DNA of 64,000 bases, from the NCBI RefSeq assembly GCF_000155595.1, contig NZ_DS989907.1, positions 76,905 through 140,904 on the forward strand. The letters are read 5' to 3'. Shown here piece by piece: positions 12,832 to 20,872 of the stretch (positions are counted from its first letter, which is position 1; every line of letters begins with the position of its first letter). The notes below the pieces were generated by a model that made no database searches, was not told the DNA's origin, and saw only the letters and a program-made list of their open reading frames with translations. The translations under genes and the position numbers were made by a program. Source of the DNA: Synechococcus sp. PCC 7335. Lineage in GTDB: Bacteria > Cyanobacteriota > Cyanobacteriia > Phormidesmidales > Phormidesmidaceae.

Positions 12832-13164
12832 CTATTGGCTGGCAAGTAACTCGAAGGCTTCGTAGGCAGGGTAGCTATGGAAATGACGGCAATACACAGT
12901 TGCGCCATGACTCGGTTCAAACTGCATTAGTTGAACATCAACTAGAGATTTAAACCTGACTTGAATAGTCTCGCAGTATTCGTTCTGGTAGCTAGTTTCT
13001 TGACCCTTAGCACATGCTTTTGCACTAGCACTTGCCTGTTCTTCAGAAGTCGCTTCAATCAGCATGATTTCTTCTGAATATAGTGGTTTATAGCCTGGAG
13101 CATCTGATGACGTTTCAAACACCAGCACGGCTGCATAGAAGCAGGGTTTTGGACTCTCTCTCAT
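12832..13164 (-). CDS. Hypothetical protein, 110 aa
   Basis: A strong AAAGGAGAT ribosome-binding site precedes the ATG. Beta-rich start (FYAAVLVFETSSD) followed by an Ala/Glu-rich helix; contains several Cys. Soluble, not recognised. Upstream, CAACGGGGCTACCCTAG resembles the second half of the extended leader motif (TGAACGAGGCTAC), though the GCTGCGC core is not preserved. Confidence 0.6.
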   Translation of the reverse strand: MRESPKPCFYAAVLVFETSSDAPGYKPLYSEEIMLIEATSEEQASASAKACAKGQETSYQNEYCETIQVRFKSLVDVQLMQFEPSHGATVYCRHFHSYPAYEAFELLASQ

Positions 13165-13241
13165 TTTCTATCTCCTTTGAGCGATTATCTACTAGGGTAG
13201 CCCCGTTGCACTCTTAAAGCCCAAGCAGAACTACTCTGTGT

Positions 13242-13553
13242 CTACTTTTTGAAACGACGGTCATTCAACAGCTTGTACGCCTTTTTCCCATCAGCTGACT
13301 TATCTCTTTTGATCTCTCTTAGAGTCTTCTCATTGTATTCGCTAGGAAATTCTCGACGGACGCCGCTTTTCCGACAGCGAGAGATAAAAGAACTGGCACT
13401 TTCTTCGAGGTTATCTTCGTACTGGCAGCTTGGCGACTGCGTAATGACTCCCCCTTCGCCAATAGTAGAATCGCCTTCGCAGGCTGCAAGAGGTATTAGG
13501 CAGAAGCTCAGAGTTATGGCAAGAAAGGCACGGGATACTTTATTGCGGTACAT
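13242..13553 (-). CDS. Small putative lipoprotein, 103 aa
   Basis: The ATG at 13553 has a CGAGGAC ribosome-binding site. The N-terminus is a classic lipoprotein signal: basic MYRNK, hydrophobic core and lipobox LAAC (Cys about residue 25), so the mature protein should be lipid-anchored. The mature part is short, charged and holds two further Cys. In other cyanobacterial or plasmid settings such proteins can be entry-exclusion or envelope factors, but nothing here proves that. Motif copy 9 lies upstream. Confidence 0.6.
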   Translation of the reverse strand: MYRNKVSRAFLAITLSFCLIPLAACEGDSTIGEGGVITQSPSCQYEDNLEESASSFISRCRKSGVRREFPSEYNEKTLREIKRDKSADGKKAYKLLNDRRFKK

Positions 13554-13584
13554 ATCAGTCCTCGATAGCTTAACGTCAGACTTT

Positions 13585-13601
13585 CTGTGCGCAGCAAAAG
13601 C
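13585..13601 (-). promoter_or_regulatory. GCTGCGC leader motif, copy 9
   Basis: Minus-strand CTTTTGCTGCGCACAGA followed by AAGTCTGACG. It lies between the DUF932 terminator and the lipoprotein gene, about 32 bases upstream of the latter. Confidence 0.55.
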
Positions 13602-13603
13602 AA

Positions 13604-13629
13604 AGCCCACCTGAATTAACAGGTGGGCT
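13604..13629 (-). terminator. Terminator hairpin after DUF932 gene
   Basis: AGCCCACCT / AGGTGGGCT stem with an 8-base loop, 17 bases past the stop codon. Confidence 0.65.
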
Positions 13630-13646
13630 GTCTCTGGTATCGACAA

Positions 13647-14705
13647 CTAGGAAACAGTTGCTAGCTGCTTCCACTGATTAGCGGGCAAAGTCATCACCGT
13701 TGAGCCAAGCTCCTCTAGCTCAGTTGCCCGGTCATAGGACTCAGCATCTTGCGCCGTGCGGGTGACTGCATTCAGCAATCCCCACTGGCTCAAGTCGCCG
13801 CCTCGAATCAGATGCTGAAGTACTCCCGAACTTTCGTTCTGTTGTAACTTGAACTTGTTTGTGAGCACTTCGACCGTCTTCACGGGGTTGCCCTCGATCC
13901 GGCGCTCGGTCGTGTCACGCATCTGTGCAACTAGGTGCTCGAACTTTGTCCGATCTACCGCGTCACGCACCAAATCCTGAACCTTCAGGAAGAAAGCAGT
14001 ATTATCCGCTTCCAAGGTTTTGTCCGAAAACAACTCGTATGCGTCAGGCGTATCCGCAGCTGCTCTACCTAGATGAGTAAAGCGGTTGCGAGCGCTGCGA
14101 TCAGGTGAGACCATTCCGTTGGTGCAGACCAGACGGTAGATCAGCGGTTCGACTCGCAGGGAGCCCATGCCGATTTCCGAGTTCGAGATGCACACGCCTG
14201 CTTGGACTGCATCACCCACTTTCACGTCCGCTTGGATGCGATCGGTGACTACTTTGAGATACATGCGAGTTTCTGTTAGCTCGCAAGATACTACCCGCGC
14301 ACCCTGCATCTCTAGCAATGTTGGTAGCACTGCATCAGCTAGATCGAAGTTGTCCAAACGGCGATAGCGGCGGCTTAAGAACGCACGAGCGTCAGTGCCC
14401 ATCGTGCGGATCATCCGTTGCTCAGGCTGCTCTTGAAACCAATGGTTAACATTGGATTGTAAGAGCTGAGGTGCTTCCACGCGCATCCGGTCATAGTACT
14501 TGGCCGGAATGCCAATGCGATCGCCTATCTGACGATGTGCGTGTGGGGTGATTGCAAACTGCTGCGTAGTCTCAGCGTTAACGATCGCTAGTTGACCATT
14601 GGGGGTCATCTCTAGCGCACGGGTATCAGCTACGAAGTCTTTCTTCTGAGTCTGTTGCGCTTCGAGAGCCTGTGCCATCTCAGTCAATGTTCTGCCAGAT
14701 TTCAT
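13647..14705 (-). CDS. DUF932 domain protein
   Basis: 352 residues. The sequence follows the DUF932 (phage/plasmid-like TIGR03299) pattern: N-terminal segment with FAITPHAHRQIGDRIGIPAKY, a central RALLSRRYRRLDNFD-like motif (here RAFLSRRYRRLDNFD), then SEIGMGSLRVEPLIYRLVCTNG written in pieces as NSEIGMGS...EPLIYRLVCTNG. DUF932 proteins are common on plasmids and phages; their function is not established, though links to DNA metabolism have been suggested. The length fits the family. Hairpin terminator downstream. Family call confident, role unknown. Confidence 0.85.
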   Translation of the reverse strand: MKSGRTLTEMAQALEAQQTQKKDFVADTRALEMTPNGQLAIVNAETTQQFAITPHAHRQIGDRIGIPAKYYDRMRVEAPQLLQSNVNHWFQEQPEQRMIRTMGTDARAFLSRRYRRLDNFDLADAVLPTLLEMQGARVVSCELTETRMYLKVVTDRIQADVKVGDAVQAGVCISNSEIGMGSLRVEPLIYRLVCTNGMVSPDRSARNRFTHLGRAAADTPDAYELFSDKTLEADNTAFFLKVQDLVRDAVDRTKFEHLVAQMRDTTERRIEGNPVKTVEVLTNKFKLQQNESSGVLQHLIRGGDLSQWGLLNAVTRTAQDAESYDRATELEELGSTVMTLPANQWKQLATVS

Positions 14706-14750
14706 TCTTCAATCCTGTTGTAGACTTCACCGAGAGAAGCCTTTGTCAGA

Positions 14751-14768
14751 ATGTCTTTGCGTAGCTCA
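14751..14768 (-). promoter_or_regulatory. Degenerate leader motif, copy 10
   Basis: Minus-strand GAGCTACGCAAAGACATTC followed by TGAC; one change (GCTACGC) from the core. About 55 bases upstream of DUF932. Confidence 0.4.
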
Positions 14769-14972
14769 CACCGCCCGGATGGTGAGTCAATATCAGCTTT
14801 TAAACAAAAAAAATGCTGTACCCAATTCGGTACAGCAAACACAATAAAGTCATGGTGAAGGGGAATTGTACTAATGCGATTTCTCTTAGTTCCCGTTTTG
14901 AGCTTCCAAGCTCTCCATCCATCGCTTGTTGCCGTAGATACCTAGACACAGTTCATGAACAAAAAGGGAAAT

Positions 14973-15008
14973 CCCTCTCTCAACAGCTCAGTGGCTATCG
15001 AGAGAGGG
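14973..15008 (-). terminator. Terminator hairpin after 15015-15578 gene
   Basis: Perfect 9-base arms CCCTCTCTC / GAGAGAGGG, six bases past the stop. Confidence 0.6.
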
Positions 15009-15014
15009 GACAGA

Positions 15015-15578
15015 CTATTGAGCGCAACCGTTGGCTGTGTTCACGTTAGCGATCGCCAACGCTGCAATCGCGTTCCAGTCATCGTCGTTTTGCCACTCGG
15101 ATGACAGCAGCTGATTGTTGGCACCGCGCAGACTAACGGCAAGCGTCTTCCTGCCGGTTCGCAGTTCCTTCAAGTAAGTCTTCAACTGCACTGGCTGCGA
15201 AAGCACTTCCGGGGAAGCAGCTGCACAAGTAGCCAGAATCGTCTTACTGAAGAAGCAATCGTCGCCGCTCTCGAAGGTAAAGACACTGCCGTTGGCTTTC
15301 ATCGTTAGGTGAAACTTGCGGACTTCTTCACCACTACGTTCGAGCATCGGGAAACTGATTTGCAGTATCTGACCAGTGAAGACGGGCGGTTGCGTCACGG
15401 TTCTATCACCTTCAAGGATGTACCAACCGTCGCCGTTGCCTTTAGTAATGTTGCTGTAAACAACTTTCCTGTAGTCGCTGAAGCCTTCTGGCGCAGTCGG
15501 CTGAGATAGCGCTTCTATTGCTGATAGCATCTGCTGTAGCAAGGCAACTACGTCTGGAACAATGGGGTTGTGGGTCAT
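15015..15578 (-). CDS. Hypothetical protein, 187 aa
   Basis: Start chosen at MTHNPIVPDVV; the longer upstream frame reads through the leader region. Soluble, beta-rich, with FESGDDCFFSKTI and a Trp-rich C-terminal part. No family recognised. Has a leader motif upstream and shares the TGAAGTTCATTTGGT stretch with the next downstream gene's leader. Confidence 0.55.
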   Translation of the reverse strand: MTHNPIVPDVVALLQQMLSAIEALSQPTAPEGFSDYRKVVYSNITKGNGDGWYILEGDRTVTQPPVFTGQILQISFPMLERSGEEVRKFHLTMKANGSVFTFESGDDCFFSKTILATCAAASPEVLSQPVQLKTYLKELRTGRKTLAVSLRGANNQLLSSEWQNDDDWNAIAALAIANVNTANGCAQ

Positions 15579-15607
15579 GGGTTGAAACCAAATGAACTTC
15601 AAAAAGT

Positions 15608-15624
15608 CTGTGCGCAGCAAAAGC
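15608..15624 (-). promoter_or_regulatory. GCTGCGC leader motif, copy 11
   Basis: Minus-strand CTTTTGCTGCGCACAGA followed by CTTTTTGAAGTTCATTTGG. About 34 bases upstream of the 15578 start. Confidence 0.55.
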
Positions 15625-15653
15625 AAAGCCCTCGCACAAAGGCAAAGGGCTTT
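15625..15653 (-). terminator. Hairpin upstream of 15015-15578 gene
   Basis: AAAGCCCT / AGGGCTTT arms. No intact gene precedes it within 300 bases on this strand except the region before 15660, so it may be left over from a lost cassette or act in the leader. Confidence 0.45.
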
Positions 15654-15693
15654 AATCGCGGTAACCATACGAACGAGAGCTGATGCTAGCTCT

Positions 15694-15873
15694 CTATGGG
15701 CTAGGCCGTTTTCCGTCTTCTGAAGACTTCATCAACGTCATTAAGCGTCGGGCCATTTCTCGTTTTATCTTTAGAGCCGTACCCTGCTGGATGCGCGTAA
15801 GTCGATATTCCACTTGTTGAGGTGTAAAATCGAACTCCTTAGCAAGCTGAACGTAAGCCTCTTGCAGTGTCAT
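15694..15873 (-). CDS. Small hypothetical protein, 59 aa, possible helix-turn-helix
   Basis: MTLQEAYVQLAKEFDFTPQQVEY followed by a basic helix (RMTRIQQ-type, here RLTRIQQ and KIKREMARRL). The helical, basic pattern is compatible with a small DNA-binding protein, but no family is recognised. Leader motif variant and hairpin upstream. Confidence 0.45.
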   Translation of the reverse strand: MTLQEAYVQLAKEFDFTPQQVEYRLTRIQQGTALKIKREMARRLMTLMKSSEDGKRPSP

Positions 15874-15895
15874 AACTTTGACCAAATGAACTTCC

Positions 15896-15913
15896 ATCAG
15901 TCTTTGCAAAGCA
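15896..15913 (-). promoter_or_regulatory. Degenerate leader motif, copy 12
   Basis: Minus-strand GCTTTTGCTTTGCAAAGACTGATGG; the core has changed to GCTTTGC, but the flanks CTTTTGC and GCAAAGA are kept and GAAGTTCATTTGGT follows. Confidence 0.45.
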
Positions 15914-15916
15914 AAA

Positions 15917-15941
15917 GCCCACTACAGAAGTTGCAGTGGGC
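15917..15941 (-). terminator. Terminator hairpin after 15967-16158 gene
   Basis: GCCCACTGC / GTAGTGGGC stem (one mismatch), a near copy of the hairpin at 16211-16235. Confidence 0.6.
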
Positions 15942-15966
15942 AGGCTGTAGGCTATCAACAGAAGTG

Positions 15967-16158
15967 CTAGGGCTGTGGTTGCCAATAGCCATCTACTTTC
16001 GTGTATGACATTTCCACTAGCGCAATTATTGTTGAACCGAACGCATCAGCCACATACGAACGCTGTTGGACTTCAGCTTCAAAAGCTTCGATCGTTTGCG
16101 GCCCCTCCTTGCGATACAGCTCTCTGATTGCTCTCTTTACCGAAACTTTCTTTTCCAT
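15967..16158 (-). CDS. Small hypothetical protein, 63 aa
   Basis: A strong AAGGAGAGG ribosome-binding site lies before the ATG. MEKKVSVKRAIRELYRKEGP suggests a winged-helix-like or helix-turn-helix N-terminal half, ending in VDGYWQPQP. Not recognised. The leader before it keeps GAAGTTCATTT of its neighbours. Confidence 0.55.
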   Translation of the reverse strand: MEKKVSVKRAIRELYRKEGPQTIEAFEAEVQQRSYVADAFGSTIIALVEMSYTKVDGYWQPQP

Positions 16159-16210
16159 TTAGTCCTCTCCTTGAAATTGAAATGAACTTCATAACAGTGG
16201 TGTGATCGCT

Positions 16211-16235
16211 GCCCACTACAGGAGTTGTAGTGGGC
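16211..16235 (-). terminator. Terminator hairpin after 16249-16536 gene
   Basis: Perfect 10-base arms GCCCACTACA / TGTAGTGGGC with a 5-base loop, 13 bases past the stop. Confidence 0.7.
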
Positions 16236-16248
16236 GGGCTGTGAGTTA

Positions 16249-16536
16249 TTAGAACGGAATCGCTTCTTCGTAAAGCTGACATCTAGCCGCATAGCCTTGA
16301 GACATCTGCTTCAGATCGGCAGCGGCACGAACCGCACAGAAGCCTGGGCTGTACTGGGCGGTACCGTCTGCTCGATGCAGCTGCCGCCGATACTGCCAGT
16401 TCTCGCACTGAGCGCAGACGGGCGGTGTGGCAACCAACGGTGTTTCGTCGGCTGTCCAAAATGCTCGATTGTCGTCTAGCGCAATTCCTCGCGCCTGCTC
16501 GTATTGGCAGTCGGCACTATATTGCTCGGTAATCAT
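16249..16536 (-). CDS. Cysteine-containing hypothetical protein, 95 aa
   Basis: Six or so cysteines, including CAQCENW at residues 41-47 and CAVRAAADLK further on, hint at metal or disulfide binding. Soluble, no family recognised. Motif copy 13 lies about 32 bases upstream. Confidence 0.55.
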   Translation of the reverse strand: MITEQYSADCQYEQARGIALDDNRAFWTADETPLVATPPVCAQCENWQYRRQLHRADGTAQYSPGFCAVRAAADLKQMSQGYAARCQLYEEAIPF

Positions 16537-16563
16537 CGTAAGGCTCTCAATACTTCAGCCTTA

Positions 16564-16579
16564 CTTAGCGCAGCGGCTT
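16564..16579 (-). promoter_or_regulatory. GCTGCGC leader motif, copy 13
   Basis: Minus-strand GAAGCCGCTGCGCTAAG followed by TAAGGCTGAAG. It precedes the 16249-16536 gene. Confidence 0.45.
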
Positions 16580-16615
16580 CAGTATACTCATCAAAAAGGC
16601 GAAGTCTGTCTAGTA

Positions 16616-17068
16616 TCAACAAATCTGCACGTAGCCGCGAGAGCCGTGCCGCTGCATGGATAGCAATGCCAGGTCTTTCAGTAGCAGGACGCGGCGGCGC
16701 AAACCTTCAACAGTATTCGCATCTGTACCGACATTGATGATTTGTGGACCATCGGTAGAGCCTGCTCCTAACTCCTTCAGTACCTGTGAGAGAAAGTTGT
16801 CTTCCGCACAGGTGAATTCCTCAATGGCGGCTCTGTTCTTGAGCAGCACAACATGACAGCGCTGGTACAAATCAGCAGCCGCCATTTCTCCGTAGCCGTC
16901 CTCTACAGGCAAAGCTAATAGTGGAATCAGCTTTGCAGCACTGGCTTGGTTCATTGAAACGACAACGCTAAAATCGTCAGCAGGTTCATCCGCCTTAATT
17001 GTTTCTATCTGGTTGTTGAAGGGATTGGTGAAACATCCGAATTGAGCTGGGTAAAAGTCTAATGACAT
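16616..17068 (-). CDS. Hypothetical protein, 150 aa
   Basis: An AGGAGAAA ribosome-binding site precedes the ATG. Soluble, alpha/beta, with an Ala/Leu-rich core (AAKLIPLLALPVEDGYGEM). Not recognised. It lies between the methyltransferase-like gene and the Cys-containing protein. Its leader lacks a clear GCTGCGC core. Confidence 0.6.
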   Translation of the reverse strand: MSLDFYPAQFGCFTNPFNNQIETIKADEPADDFSVVVSMNQASAAKLIPLLALPVEDGYGEMAAADLYQRCHVVLLKNRAAIEEFTCAEDNFLSQVLKELGAGSTDGPQIINVGTDANTVEGLRRRVLLLKDLALLSMQRHGSRGYVQIC

Positions 17069-17135
17069 TGCTTTTTCTCCTGGTAATGATTGTTTTCTCG
17101 GTTGATTGCTGATTTCTGAAAAGGCAGACCAAACC

Positions 17136-17168
17136 GACCGCTACACCTCGCGATAGCGGCCAGCGGTC
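17136..17168 (-). terminator. Terminator hairpin after methyltransferase-like gene
   Basis: GACCGCT / AGCGGTC arms with an internal CGATAGCGGC loop, 15 bases past the stop. Confidence 0.5.
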
Positions 17169-17182
17169 GTCAGATTGAGTCG

Positions 17183-18073
17183 TTAAAGATCGAACAAGGT
17201 AGTCTGCCGATTGAGAGTCAAATCTTGTTGCTTGCGTGTTTTCTTCTTCGCAGGCAAGCTGTCTGTGAACGGTGCCAAGTCGAACAGCGTTCCGGTAGGA
17301 CTGGGCGCTGCTTCCGCCTCAGGTGTTGGCGTAGGCTGAACGTCTTCAGCGAGGATGGACCGCACCGCCTGCACTACCTTCTGCGTTTTGCGATGCGGGG
17401 CTAGCCATTGATGGAACAGCCGAAGTTGTGGTGTAGCGCGATGTTCCCAGTACTCCATACTCAAGCTGTTGCCGTGGCGAACAACCGCCTGGAGACCCAA
17501 TGCAGATAGCTGAATGTAGGCCATGTTGAAGGCATCGCGGCTAACATCTGTACAGTCAAATTGCAAGCAGCTACGGGGATCTATGCCTTGCGAAGCAACT
17601 TCTTCTGCACTAGCGATCACCATCGCTCCGCCGCCAACAGCGGGTTCACAAACAGTGAGGATGCCTTTTCCCTTTAATTGTTCCTTCATGTCGCCAAAGC
17701 TCATCTTCGTCATCGCCTGACAAATGATATAAGGCGTGAAGAACTGGCCCCCACGCTTATTCAATAGCAGCTCATCTTCGGCAATCTCACCGAGGAAATC
17801 TTGATAGTTACCCTGATGAGCATAGAGAGTCAGGCCCAAGAGTTCAGAGAAGGTGATTAGCTCTTCTTTGCTGTAGGGCTTTATCCACTCCATATATTTC
17901 GTTTCCAAAGTCTCGAACGCCTCGTCTTTCGGCAGTTCACCTGCATGGTACGGTAACTGATGCAGCGTGATCGCCGCTATCTCTAGCCAGTCGGTGAAAA
18001 CGCCACCAACCGAACGGCTATAGCTCAGGCTTCTCAGCTTCTGACTGAATTCCTTTTGTTGTTCGTTATACAT
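17183..18073 (-). CDS. N6-adenine methyltransferase-like protein lacking NPPY motif
   Basis: 296 residues. GQFFTPYIICQAM (109-121) is the segment that opens the catalytic domain of type I HsdM-like N6 methylases, and EPAVGGGAM (143-151) is the SAM-binding motif I; DVSRDAFNMAYIQL (176-189) and GNSL (201-204) continue the Rossmann fold. The catalytic (N/D)PP(F/Y) motif expected after GNSL is absent: the sequence runs on as SMEYWEHRATPQ. The protein may bind SAM and DNA without methylating adenine, or act through a diverged motif. Similar short forms are common on plasmids. The C-terminal 60 residues are Pro/Glu and then Lys-rich. Motif copy 14 is upstream. Confidence 0.7.
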   Translation of the reverse strand: MYNEQQKEFSQKLRSLSYSRSVGGVFTDWLEIAAITLHQLPYHAGELPKDEAFETLETKYMEWIKPYSKEELITFSELLGLTLYAHQGNYQDFLGEIAEDELLLNKRGGQFFTPYIICQAMTKMSFGDMKEQLKGKGILTVCEPAVGGGAMVIASAEEVASQGIDPRSCLQFDCTDVSRDAFNMAYIQLSALGLQAVVRHGNSLSMEYWEHRATPQLRLFHQWLAPHRKTQKVVQAVRSILAEDVQPTPTPEAEAAPSPTGTLFDLAPFTDSLPAKKKTRKQQDLTLNRQTTLFDL

Positions 18074-18099
18074 TTGCGCTCAATGAATGCGTTCATACA

Positions 18100-18116
18100 T
18101 TCACTGCGCAGCATTC
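18100..18116 (-). promoter_or_regulatory. GCTGCGC leader motif, copy 14
   Basis: Minus-strand GAATGCTGCGCAGTGAATG followed by TATGAACG, the same spacing to TGAACG as copies 1-3. About 33 bases upstream of the methyltransferase-like gene. Confidence 0.5.
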
Positions 18117-18162
18117 GTTTGGCTATTGGGGCGCAGCCGATATAGTTTCACTGATCAAAGCA

Positions 18163-20316
18163 TCACTCAGCCATCTCTCCGTACTTTGGACTCCACCAAA
18201 CGCCTTTGCTAGTGAAGAAGTAGACCGCCTCTTTATGTTTCTTCTGCTGCCTAGCTTTCTCGTCAGAGCAGCGTAGCAACTTTTTGTCCTTACCGTCTTT
18301 TTTATAGCTGTACGCTTCCATCGGTTTTTGACAGACCGGACAGAGGTGCTTCGTTATCTCGGTGGTAGCAGCTTTCTTCCGTGGACCATCGCTCGTTTTC
18401 TCCCGAGGTGGTTCCCATTGCTTGCTGTACTTGGAATAAAACAGTACAGTGTTTTCGCACCCATTCTGGCACTTAAGAAAGTACTTTTTGGTGACCTTTG
18501 TACTAGGGACTTTTGCCATTGGTTTTTGACACTGAGGGCAAGGCACTTTAGAAACTTCTAAAGTGTGATCGCTTGTTCCGGTTGAGCCAGAAGAACAATG
18601 CTTCGAGACTATCTGCTGTGCCTGGGTCAGGGCTGGGACGAAATAGTTCTGGTTCCAGCCAGCCAGGTAGCGCTGCCATTCTTCTTGCCCTTCTGCAATC
18701 TGATCAAGTGCTTGTTCCATCTGGGCCGTGAATGCTGACTCTAAAAGGTCGGGCAGGGCTTCTCCTAAAAACGCATCCACTTCTAAGCCTAATTGTGTGG
18801 GCGAGAGAGAGCTTTTGGCAGCTTCTACATATGATCGCTGTTTCAGGGTTTTGATAGTGGGTGCGTAGGTACTGGGCCTGCCGATACCTCGACGCTCCAT
18901 CGTCTGCACCAGTTTAGGTTCGCTATAGCGTGGTGGCGGTTGAGTCTGCTTCTGTTCGTGTGCGGCTCGCTCTAGTGTCAACACTTGCCCCTGCTGAACG
19001 CTGGGAAGCTCTGCGTCTGCTTTGAGGTTGTTCCAGTAGCGAGTGTAACCGTAAAAGCTGACCACTTGTCCCTTTGCTTGCCAACAGACGGTCCCTGACT
19101 GGATGTTGATCTTAGTCTGCTGAACCTGCGCGGGTTTGCATCGCGAGGCAATCGCCCGTTTCCAGATCATCACATACAGCTTAAAAGCATTAGCTGTAAG
19201 TTCTTTCTTGAGCGTTTGAGAACTCTTGAAGATGTCAGTTGGCCGAATAGCCTCGTGCGCTTCCTGTGCGCCTTTAGTCTTACGATGCTTAGCCACCTTT
19301 TCAGGAACATTGTCTGCATCGTGGTTTTCTAACCACTGTCGTGCCTGAGAACAAAACTCGGGGCTGAGCATTGTGCTATCGGTTCGCATGTAGGTGATCA
19401 AGCCGGCCTCATATAGAGACTGCGCCACTTTCATTGTATGTTCGGGGCTGAAGCGTAACCGAGAGCCAGCCGTCTGCTGTAGCGAAGAAGTGATGAACGC
19501 TGGCGGTGGCTTCCGGCGTGTAGTCTTGCCTTCGATGCTCTTGACCTGGTGCGGATGCTGTTGCGCTATCTCGACTAAGCGATCGGCCTCCGTCACCGAA
19601 ATGACTCTAGTGGATTCTTTGGCCGAGCTCTCAGTCGGATTTTCGGCATCATCTGTTGTTTCTTCTTCGTCGCTGTCAGCTGTGCTGCCTTGGTAGTAGG
19701 CTCGAAAGCCTTCGGCGTAATCGACAAAGACACTCCAGTAGTCTTGCGGCTCGAACGCTTGAATTTCTCGTTCTCTCGCACAGAGGATATGCAGTGCTGC
19801 ACTCTGTACGCGCCCCATGCTCTTCGCTCCGTTGTTTAGTTTCCATAGCAGTGGTGAGCCCCGATAGCCAACTAGCTTGTCTAATACGGTACGGCAGAGG
19901 CCAGAGTGAACCAAGTTGAGGTCAATTTGTCTAGGTTGCGCGATCGCCGCTCTGACCGCAGCAGGGGTTATTTGACTATAGACCACCCGCTGAGGATTCT
20001 TCAGCTTCAGCGCCTCTTGAATATGCCAAGCGATTGTCTCTCCTTCTCTATCAGGGTCGGTGGCGATCACAACTGTCTTTACCTGCCGCACCGCTGCTCT
20101 GAGTCCTTTAATTACCTTTAAGCCACTTTCACCCCTTGGGACAAATCGGCAACGGATTGACTGGCCGTCTATATCAAATCCAAGCGAATCGTTGCCGTCG
20201 CTAGCTAGCTCTCGGATGTGGCCGACACTTGCTTTGACCAACCATTCGGGGCCAAGTATCTTAGAGAGCTTTTTAATTTTGCCAGGACTTTCTACAATTA
20301 GAAGTTTGTTGGCCAT
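18163..20316 (-). CDS. topA: DNA topoisomerase I (type IA)
   Basis: 717 residues. The TOPRIM domain shows LLIVESPGK with E9 and ATDPDREGE with D87, D89 and E91 for Mg. The active-site tyrosine is Y309 in GLITYMRTDS, with R311 beside it. C-terminal zinc ribbons are visible: CPQCQKP...LKCQNGC and a degraded CPVCQKP...LRCSDEK. TopA relaxes negative supercoils by single-strand passage; a plasmid copy may help replication, transfer or transcription of the element. Host TopA is normally chromosomal, so this is probably an extra copy. All key residues are intact. Confidence 0.95.
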   Translation of the reverse strand: MANKLLIVESPGKIKKLSKILGPEWLVKASVGHIRELASDGNDSLGFDIDGQSIRCRFVPRGESGLKVIKGLRAAVRQVKTVVIATDPDREGETIAWHIQEALKLKNPQRVVYSQITPAAVRAAIAQPRQIDLNLVHSGLCRTVLDKLVGYRGSPLLWKLNNGAKSMGRVQSAALHILCAREREIQAFEPQDYWSVFVDYAEGFRAYYQGSTADSDEEETTDDAENPTESSAKESTRVISVTEADRLVEIAQQHPHQVKSIEGKTTRRKPPPAFITSSLQQTAGSRLRFSPEHTMKVAQSLYEAGLITYMRTDSTMLSPEFCSQARQWLENHDADNVPEKVAKHRKTKGAQEAHEAIRPTDIFKSSQTLKKELTANAFKLYVMIWKRAIASRCKPAQVQQTKINIQSGTVCWQAKGQVVSFYGYTRYWNNLKADAELPSVQQGQVLTLERAAHEQKQTQPPPRYSEPKLVQTMERRGIGRPSTYAPTIKTLKQRSYVEAAKSSLSPTQLGLEVDAFLGEALPDLLESAFTAQMEQALDQIAEGQEEWQRYLAGWNQNYFVPALTQAQQIVSKHCSSGSTGTSDHTLEVSKVPCPQCQKPMAKVPSTKVTKKYFLKCQNGCENTVLFYSKYSKQWEPPREKTSDGPRKKAATTEITKHLCPVCQKPMEAYSYKKDGKDKKLLRCSDEKARQQKKHKEAVYFFTSKGVWWSPKYGEMAE

Positions 20317-20402
20317 AGGAGGGAATATCTGAAACGTTCACCTTCATATAGGATATACGCTAAAGATAATATGTGAGAGAACATGTACTTAAGTTTTGTA
20401 CA

Positions 20403-20451
20403 AGAAAAAAACAGACTCCCCAAAAGGAAAGCCTGTTGATCGCAGCGAGTC
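20403..20451 (-). terminator. Terminator between 20475-20858 gene and topA
   Basis: GACTC / GAGTC arms enclosing a GC-rich loop, followed on the minus strand by TGTTTTTTTC. Confidence 0.5.
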
Positions 20452-20474
20452 GCCGCCTAGTTGTTTGGGATGAA

Positions 20475-20858
20475 TTATAGTTTCTGATCGATATAGCAAG
20501 CAATCCTCTCCTCGAAACCCCTAAGCAGCTTCATCTGCCCTGTCACGCTTAGGAAAGCATACAACCAGCCTAGGACTGCTCTAGTTCTCTTCTTGGATCT
20601 TCTTCCAGCAAAGACAGGAACAGGCGTTTTCTCGGTAATATACAGTCCAAATCTTCTATGGGGATAGAGCGCTTCGACCTGTACATAAAACGGATTCTGA
20701 TATTCGTTGCAGTATTGCTTAAGGACAGTCAGAGCAACCGACCGTGCTACGGCCTGTTGCTCTATTTCGTTGAATCCAGAGTGCTGTATCACCGTCCACA
20801 GATTGTGGCTAGAGCGCCAGATTGAAAGCTGTTCGGAGAATTCTTTAAGTGTTGCCAT
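20475..20858 (-). CDS. Hypothetical protein, 127 aa
   Basis: Not recognised. Helical N-terminus (LKEFSEQLSIWRSSHNLW), a basic stretch GRRSKKRTRAVLGW and a hydrophobic helix. It starts 14 bases after the PP-loop gene and probably shares its transcript; GGACGAAA serves as ribosome-binding site. Confidence 0.6.
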   Translation of the reverse strand: MATLKEFSEQLSIWRSSHNLWTVIQHSGFNEIEQQAVARSVALTVLKQYCNEYQNPFYVQVEALYPHRRFGLYITEKTPVPVFAGRRSKKRTRAVLGWLYAFLSVTGQMKLLRGFEERIACYIDQKL

Positions 20859-20872
20859 TGGTTTTCGTCCGT

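Noticed and set aside
9800-16250. Small-gene cassettes with repeated intergenic palindromes, integron-like
   Set aside because: The palindromes differ in sequence from gene to gene and lack the GTTRRRY/RYYYAAC ends of attC sites; no integrase is seen. They fit terminators better.
20341-20400. LexA box before topA (GTACATGTTC-like sequence near 20382)
   Set aside because: Spacing of the half-sites does not fit the cyanobacterial consensus.
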